Positions 59,870 through 64,000 of a stretch of 64,000 bases of DNA are shown piece after piece; positions within the stretch are counted from its first letter, which is position 1, and each line of letters starts with the position of its first letter. A program made the translations under genes and the position numbers. A model generated the notes under the pieces. That model was given only the letters and a program-made list of their open reading frames with translations. It made no database searches and was not told where the DNA came from. Origin of the DNA: Chryseobacterium oncorhynchi (lineage in GTDB: Bacteria; Bacteroidota; Bacteroidia; Flavobacteriales; Weeksellaceae); NCBI RefSeq assembly GCF_002899895.1, contig NZ_PPEI02000008.1:1-64000 (forward strand), in the 5' to 3' direction.

Positions 59870-61003
59870 TTATAGCTTACGAAGTAAAGGACTTTGTCTG
59901 TACCTTTCTTCCTGATATTCTTCGTAAAGATTCTGCAGCGTTTCAGAAATTTTTGAATATCCGATTTCTTTTCCCCAACTTAATAATCCTTTTGGATAGT
60001 TTACGCCTTTCTGCATTGCCAATTCGATATCATCATCGTTTGCAACGCCTAATCTTTTAGCTTCTACAGCTTCATTAATCAACATTGAAATGATTCTTAA
60101 AAAAATCTGCTGATAAAGCGCATCATCTTTTTGAGCTTCCGGCTTTACCACTCCTTCACTATAGTCATAGAAGCCTCTTCCTGTTTTTCTTCCGTGAAGT
60201 TTTGCCTCAGACATTCTCTGTTGCAATAGAGATGGTTTATATTTCGGATCGTAGAAATAATCTTTGTAAACAGTAGTTGTTACAGCAAAGTTAACGTCAA
60301 CTCCAATAAGGTCCATTAATTCAAAAGGCCCCATTTTGAAGTTTCCAAGAGTCTTCATTGCTTCATCTACCTGTTCCGGTGTTGCAATATTTTCTTCAAC
60401 AATTCTTAATCCCTCACCGTAATAAGGGCGGGCAATTCTGTTGACAATAAATCCTGGAATATCCTTAGCAATAACAGGTGTTTTCCCCCAGTCTTTCATG
60501 AGGTTATAGATTTTTTCTGCTAACGTTTTTTCTGTTAATAAAGAAGGAATTACTTCCACTAATGGCATCAGCGGAGCCGGATTGAAGAAGTGAATTCCGA
60601 TGAAACGCTCCGGTTTCTTTAATTCTGCCCCCAGAGAGGTAATAGAGATGGATGATGTATTGGAACCAATGATACAGTTTTCAGAAACATAGGTTTCAAG
60701 TTCTGTAAAAACCTTGGTTTTGATGTCTTTATTCTCAATGATTGCTTCAATAACCAGATCAGAATCTTTTAAATCCTGCAGGGTTTCACCTTTAGCAATA
60801 TTGTTTCTGATATCTGTAGCTTTTTCCTGAGAAATCTTGCCTTTTTCGACAAGTTTTTGAAGTGTTTTCTCTAAGCCTGAAAGTGCTTTATCTATTTGTG
60901 GAGCATTAGCGTCAAATAAAACGACTTTGCATCCTGCTGTTGCAGCGACCTGAGCAATTCCAACGCCCATGGTTCCTGCCCCAATAATTCCAATATTCTT
61001 CAT
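59870..61003 (-). CDS. paaH: 3-hydroxyacyl-CoA dehydrogenase PaaH
   Basis: NAD-dependent oxidation of 3-hydroxyadipyl-CoA. I chose the ATG at 61003 (MKNIGIIGAGTMGVGIAQ, 377 aa); an ATG eight codons earlier lies inside a hairpin repeat. Features: Rossmann GIIGAGTMG, the catalytic SNTSSISI and FIGIHFFNPAPLMPLVEVI blocks, and the C-terminal dimer domain (ELMDLIGVDVNFAVT). It is shorter than the 475-aa E. coli PaaH, as is usual here. Confidence 0.93.
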   Translation of the reverse strand: MKNIGIIGAGTMGVGIAQVAATAGCKVVLFDANAPQIDKALSGLEKTLQKLVEKGKISQEKATDIRNNIAKGETLQDLKDSDLVIEAIIENKDIKTKVFTELETYVSENCIIGSNTSSISITSLGAELKKPERFIGIHFFNPAPLMPLVEVIPSLLTEKTLAEKIYNLMKDWGKTPVIAKDIPGFIVNRIARPYYGEGLRIVEENIATPEQVDEAMKTLGNFKMGPFELMDLIGVDVNFAVTTTVYKDYFYDPKYKPSLLQQRMSEAKLHGRKTGRGFYDYSEGVVKPEAQKDDALYQQIFLRIISMLINEAVEAKRLGVANDDDIELAMQKGVNYPKGLLSWGKEIGYSKISETLQNLYEEYQEERYRQSPLLRKL

Positions 61004-61004
61004 T

Positions 61005-61080
61005 TTTGTACAATGTAAAATGTACAATGTAAAAAGTATTTAACTGTACATTATACATTTTACTTTCTACATTGTACAAA
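61005..61080. repeat. Hairpin repeat directly upstream of the paaH start
   Basis: Perfect 13-nt arms TTTGTACAATGTA (61005-61017) and TACATTGTACAAA (61068-61080), with internal aatgtacaatg and tgtacattatac repeats. It ends one nucleotide before the start codon and may influence translation. Confidence 0.75.
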
Positions 61081-61084
61081 TTTT

Positions 61085-61885
61085 TTATTTTCCTTTATAA
61101 TTAGGTTTTCTTTTCTGTAAAAAGGCATTTACTCCCTCCAGGAAGTCTTCTGTTTCTGCAGCTTCCTGTTGTAGATCTCCTTCAAGTTCCAACTGCTCTT
61201 TCAAAGTGTTTGTATAAGATTGAGCAAAAGCTTTTTTCGTCAGTTTAAGGGCTGCTGTTGGCATGTTTGCCATTTTCTCAAGGATTTCCATTGATTTTGG
61301 TCCAAATTCTTCTTCACTGAAAACCTCAGCAACAAGACCGTAAGATTTAGATTCTTCGGCAGATAATTTTTTACCTGTGAAGGCTAAATAATTCGCCAAT
61401 TGTCTACCTAAAAGTTTCGGTAAGAAATAAGTTCCTCCTGTATCAGGAATCAAACCGATATTTGAAAACGCCTGTGAAAAATAGGCTTTATTGTTTGCCA
61501 ATACAAAGTCGCAGATTAATGCTAACATTGCGCCTGCTCCTACTGCTGGTCCGTTTACCAATGCAATAACCGGTTTTTTACAACGAGTAACTTCGGTAAC
61601 CAACGGGTTGTAGTAATCTACCACAATTTTTCTGATGATATCCTGATCATGGTGTTCTTTACCAGTCACGAAAGCTTCATCCAGATTCTGACCAGAGCAA
61701 AAAGCTCTTCCTCTTCCGGAAATAGCAACACATCTTACGGTTTCATCATTACTGCATTCTTTTACAAAATCTCTCAAGTCTGCCAAAGCAGGCTTTGTAA
61801 GAGCGTTCATTGTTTCAGGCTGATTAAGATATGCTATTTTGAGTTTCCCGTCAAAATGCGATTCAATATCGAGTTGTGTATACAT
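61085..61885 (-). CDS. paaG: 2-(1,2-epoxy-1,2-dihydrophenyl)acetyl-CoA isomerase PaaG
   Basis: 266-aa crotonase-fold enzyme that converts the ring epoxide to oxepin-CoA. It matches PaaG in YNPLVTEVTRCKKPVIALVN, FSNIGLIPDTGGTYFLPKLLG and the ending EGVNAFLQKRKPNYKGK, together with FCSGQNLDEAF. The only crotonase in the operon; a paaF-type hydratase is not in view (the enzyme at 49 kb is not clearly PaaF). Confidence 0.92.
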   Translation of the reverse strand: MYTQLDIESHFDGKLKIAYLNQPETMNALTKPALADLRDFVKECSNDETVRCVAISGRGRAFCSGQNLDEAFVTGKEHHDQDIIRKIVVDYYNPLVTEVTRCKKPVIALVNGPAVGAGAMLALICDFVLANNKAYFSQAFSNIGLIPDTGGTYFLPKLLGRQLANYLAFTGKKLSAEESKSYGLVAEVFSEEEFGPKSMEILEKMANMPTAALKLTKKAFAQSYTNTLKEQLELEGDLQQEAAETEDFLEGVNAFLQKRKPNYKGK

Positions 61886-61899
61886 AAAAACATCTATTT

Positions 61900-62026
61900 A
61901 AGTTCAGATAAATATAATAATTTAACAGTATAACAATGTAACAATTTACCAATTAGAGTGCGAATATTTCAATGCTATGCATTATTGGTATGATTAGATT
62001 GTCACATTACTAGATTGCTACATTTC
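61900..62026. repeat. Intergenic AT-rich element 6 of the paa operon
   Basis: Opposed units (aacaatgtaacaatttaccaat near 61929-61952 and attggtatgattagattgtcac) with an ACCAAT/ATTGGT core, between paaG and paaD. Confidence 0.6.
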
Positions 62027-62491
62027 TTAATGGCATTTAAAATAATCAAAAGGCTCCAGACAGTCTAAGCATTGATAAGAAGCCTTACACAAGGTAGACC
62101 CAAATCTGCTGATCTGTTTGGTATGCTCAGAACCACAACGCGGACATTTTTTTGGTTTCCCAATATGATGTTCGTCTGCTCCTTTTTCAGGAGGCGTGAT
62201 CCCGTAAACCCTAAGTTTTTCTCTTGCTTCATCTGTCAACCAGTCTGTTGTCCAAATAGGAAACATTTTGGTTACCACCTTTGCATCCCATCCATTCTCT
62301 TTCATCATTTTGATAATGTCCTCTTCAATGGTGAACATTGCAGGACAAGCGGAATAAGTAGGCGTAATTATTACTTCACAAGTATTTTCACCTGTGATTT
62401 GTGCCTCTCTTACGATCCCTAATTCCACAATATCAATGACCGGAATTTCCGGATCTGGGATTGTTTTTAATAAGTTTAATAAATCGTTCAT
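62027..62491 (-). CDS. paaD: Phenylacetyl-CoA epoxidase assembly subunit PaaD
   Basis: 154-aa protein of the MIP18/DUF59 type, needed for maturation of the multicomponent epoxidase PaaABCE. It begins with the DUF59 motif LKTIPDPEIPVIDIVELGIV, has PTYSACPAMF in the middle, and ends with a four-cysteine zinc ribbon (KCPRCGSEHT, CLDC). It lies 27 nt downstream of paaC. Confidence 0.93.
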   Translation of the reverse strand: MNDLLNLLKTIPDPEIPVIDIVELGIVREAQITGENTCEVIITPTYSACPAMFTIEEDIIKMMKENGWDAKVVTKMFPIWTTDWLTDEAREKLRVYGITPPEKGADEHHIGKPKKCPRCGSEHTKQISRFGSTLCKASYQCLDCLEPFDYFKCH

Positions 62492-62518
62492 TATTATCTG
62501 AGAATTACCTCATTTTTT

Positions 62519-63268
62519 CTACCATGTACATCCCGGATACGCTCTCTGCATATACTGAAGTTCACAAAGAATGAATCCAAAATACTCTGTATGGTATCCT
62601 GTTCTTGATTTTGGCTGCATAAACGGATTGATCGGATATTCTAATCCAAAATCCTGAAAATCTTTCTCTGTAATGGCAACGAAGTCTTTGTATAACTCAT
62701 CAACATTGGGAACGATATTTAAAATAGCCAAATCATCTTCTCCGTCTACTTTTGCGAATAATCCTTTTGAATATTCCCAGATATCTTCAATCGCTTTTTC
62801 TAAACGAGTTTTGCTTTCTTCTGTTCCCTGAGCAAAAATTTTCATCCAGGAAGCTGTATGAGTGTAGTGATATCTTACTTCTTTTAAAGATTTTTGAGCA
62901 ATTGCAGAAAGTTCTTCATTAGCAGAATTGGATAATGCTTCATACATCAGCTTTTGATAGACTGCAAAAACATACACTTTCAAAATAGTTTGTGCATAAT
63001 CTTCATTGGGAAGTTCTACCCAGTGTGCATTTAGATATTCATGCTCGTATCTTAGGAAAGCCAAATCATCCTCACTTTTGCCGTTATCAATCACTCTGGA
63101 AGCGTAAACGTAAAAATTGTTAGCCTGGCCAAGCTCATCCAAAGCAATGTTCGTCAATGCAATATCTTCTTCCAGATAAGGACCTTCACCGCACCATGCA
63201 GACAAACGCTGCCCCATAATGAAACTGTCGTCTGCTAGTTTTAATAAATAATTATATAATGGGTTCAT
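62519..63268 (-). CDS. paaC: Phenylacetyl-CoA epoxidase subunit PaaC
   Basis: Ferritin-like structural partner of PaaA in the ring-epoxidising complex. I chose the ATG at 63268 (MNPLYNYLLKLADDSFIMGQ, 249 aa); an earlier ATG at 63295 lies inside a repeat element. Features: the ALDELGQANNFYVYA helix, YALTNIAL region, and the carboxy-terminal FGFILCELQYMQRAYPGCTW ending typical of PaaC. Confidence 0.94.
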   Translation of the reverse strand: MNPLYNYLLKLADDSFIMGQRLSAWCGEGPYLEEDIALTNIALDELGQANNFYVYASRVIDNGKSEDDLAFLRYEHEYLNAHWVELPNEDYAQTILKVYVFAVYQKLMYEALSNSANEELSAIAQKSLKEVRYHYTHTASWMKIFAQGTEESKTRLEKAIEDIWEYSKGLFAKVDGEDDLAILNIVPNVDELYKDFVAITEKDFQDFGLEYPINPFMQPKSRTGYHTEYFGFILCELQYMQRAYPGCTW

Positions 63269-63279
63269 TGTTTTTCTAT

Positions 63280-63367
63280 TTGTAAAATGACTCAATGTAA
63301 AATGTATTAATGATTTGTAAAAGAACCTGTCATTTTACTTTAATACGTTTTACATTAATACTATTTT
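63280..63367. repeat. Intergenic AT-rich element 7 of the paa operon
   Basis: 17-nt arms AATGTAAAATGTATTAA (63294-63310) and TTAATACGTTTTACATT (63340-63356), 16 of 17 complementary, between paaB and paaC. It overlaps the unlikely upstream start of paaC. Confidence 0.7.
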
Positions 63368-63649
63368 CTACATATTTTTTACATCGTTTGGAATATCATA
63401 GAAAGTCGGGTGACGGTATAGTTTGTCATCAGCCGGATCGAAGAAAGCTTCCTTATCTATCCCTTCTGAAGTCACTATATATTTACTTGGAACTACCCAA
63501 ACTGATGTACCTTCTTTTCTTCTTGTATAAACGTCTCTTGCATTTTGCAAAGCCATTTCTGCTGTTGGTGCCTGTACTATTCCAACGTGTTTGTGAGATA
63601 ATCCCGGTTTAGTCTGAATAAACACTTCCCACATATCTAATTGACTCAT
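63368..63649 (-). CDS. paaB: Phenylacetyl-CoA epoxidase subunit PaaB
   Basis: 93-aa small subunit of the epoxidase complex. Typical sequence: MWEVFIQTKPGLSHKHVGIV, MALQNARDVYTRRKEGTSVW, and VWVVPSKYIVTS. It is followed by paaC after an intergenic repeat. The gene upstream is not paaA, which must lie outside the window if present. Confidence 0.95.
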   Translation of the reverse strand: MSQLDMWEVFIQTKPGLSHKHVGIVQAPTAEMALQNARDVYTRRKEGTSVWVVPSKYIVTSEGIDKEAFFDPADDKLYRHPTFYDIPNDVKNM

Positions 63650-63665
63650 TATCTATTTTTATTTT

Positions 63666-64000
63666 TTAATTTAATTTGATATTGAAATTATTTTCAACAT
63701 ATTTTAAAATCTTCATGAAGCTTTCATATTCATCTATCCCTGGAATATCATTTAAATAACTTTCAGGATTAGAATAATGAAATTCATTCTCGTCGTTATT
63801 TGATTTATATTTTACTAAAAAGTCTACCCCGCCTGTAATACTACGTTCTCTTGTAAATAATCCATATCTTTTTTCATCATTATCGTATACAGCCTTTGAT
63901 TGGGATGTCTTATATCTGAAAAAATCTTCTTTAGGGAGATAACCGATATTCATTGATTCCAAAGTAACAAAAGCTTTTTCAAGTATATCTTTAGATTTTA
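63666..64000 (-). CDS. Unknown protein upstream of paaB, cut by the window edge
   Basis: The frame is open to the right edge (reading inward ...KSKDILEKAFVTLES MNIGYLPKEDFF), so the 5' end is missing; a TTG at 63962 or the ATG at 63953 could otherwise be a start. The visible part is soluble and charged (SYLNDIPGIDEYESFMKILK), with no recognised motif. It lies 16 nt from paaB, where paaA would be expected, so it may be an inserted operon member. Confidence 0.55.
   Translation of the reverse strand, partial: KSKDILEKAFVTLESMNIGYLPKEDFFRYKTSQSKAVYDNDEKRYGLFTRERSITGGVDFLVKYKSNNDENEFHYSNPESYLNDIPGIDEYESFMKILKYVENNFNIKLN

Noticed and set aside
61004-61027. Upstream ATG for paaH
   Set aside because: It lies inside the hairpin repeat and adds residues before the canonical Rossmann start.

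Overview
The window looks like a low-GC Bacteroidota chromosome of the class Flavobacteriia, most likely a Chryseobacterium-type Weeksellaceae. Evidence: a giant sprA type IX secretion (T9SS) gene, several proteins with T9SS C-terminal sorting regions, promoters of the Bacteroidota form TTTG-N19-TAnnTTTG, and Chryseobacterium-style double-glycine peptide leaders. Family names are from sequence recognition only; no search was run.

Layout. 0-12.5 kb is housekeeping on the minus strand (VanZ-like, gcvH, sprA-ruvA, an N-acetylglucosamine-kinase-like gene followed by maeB). 12.8-16.9 kb is plus strand (GtrA-like, PlsC-like acyltransferase, FHS-type sugar permease, DUF3810 putative metalloprotein), followed by a candidate small RNA on the minus strand.

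17.4-34.3 kb is the most interesting part: an island with three adjacent peptide natural-product (RiPP or bacteriocin) systems. (1) A minus-strand lanthipeptide-like operon: a 55-aa double-glycine precursor, an S15/CocE-type hydrolase, a LanB glutamylation protein and a separate LanB elimination protein, with a TPR-transmembrane-AraC regulator upstream. No LanC cyclase or dedicated exporter is present. (2) A plus-strand grasp-with-spasm set: precursor gwsA, a DUF6624-like lipoprotein, ATP-grasp gwsG, an unrecognised 61-aa protein and SPASM protein gwsS, the last three translationally coupled. (3) A plus-strand export set: a VKOR-thioredoxin fusion, a 54-aa four-cysteine double-glycine peptide, a C39 peptidase ABC transporter and an HlyD adaptor. 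A second six-cysteine peptide with an almost identical leader lies alone at 53.1 kb. A 13-nt motif is shared by the lanthipeptide promoter and the regulator/gwsA intergenic region.

34.6-53 kb is mixed: tRNA-Met, a TlpA-like protein, a PID-CTERM-like small protein next to a T9SS cargo, clpX, a HIT protein, greA with a terminator-like leader hairpin, dtd, a secreted subtilase, lipoproteins, a small operon with a winged-helix regulator and two identical palindromic sites, an enoyl-CoA hydratase-family gene, a tail-collar protein, another T9SS cargo, a SMUG2-type glycosylase and a DUF4241 protein.

53.4-64 kb is a minus-strand phenylacetate catabolism operon: an unknown gene cut by the window edge, paaB, paaC, paaD, paaG, paaH, a small unknown gene, paaI, paaJ, paaY, a secreted esterase-like gene and a paaZ with an extra C-terminal DUF1569/DinB-like domain. 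Seven of its intergenic gaps carry related AT-rich inverted-repeat elements. paaA, paaE and paaK are not in view.
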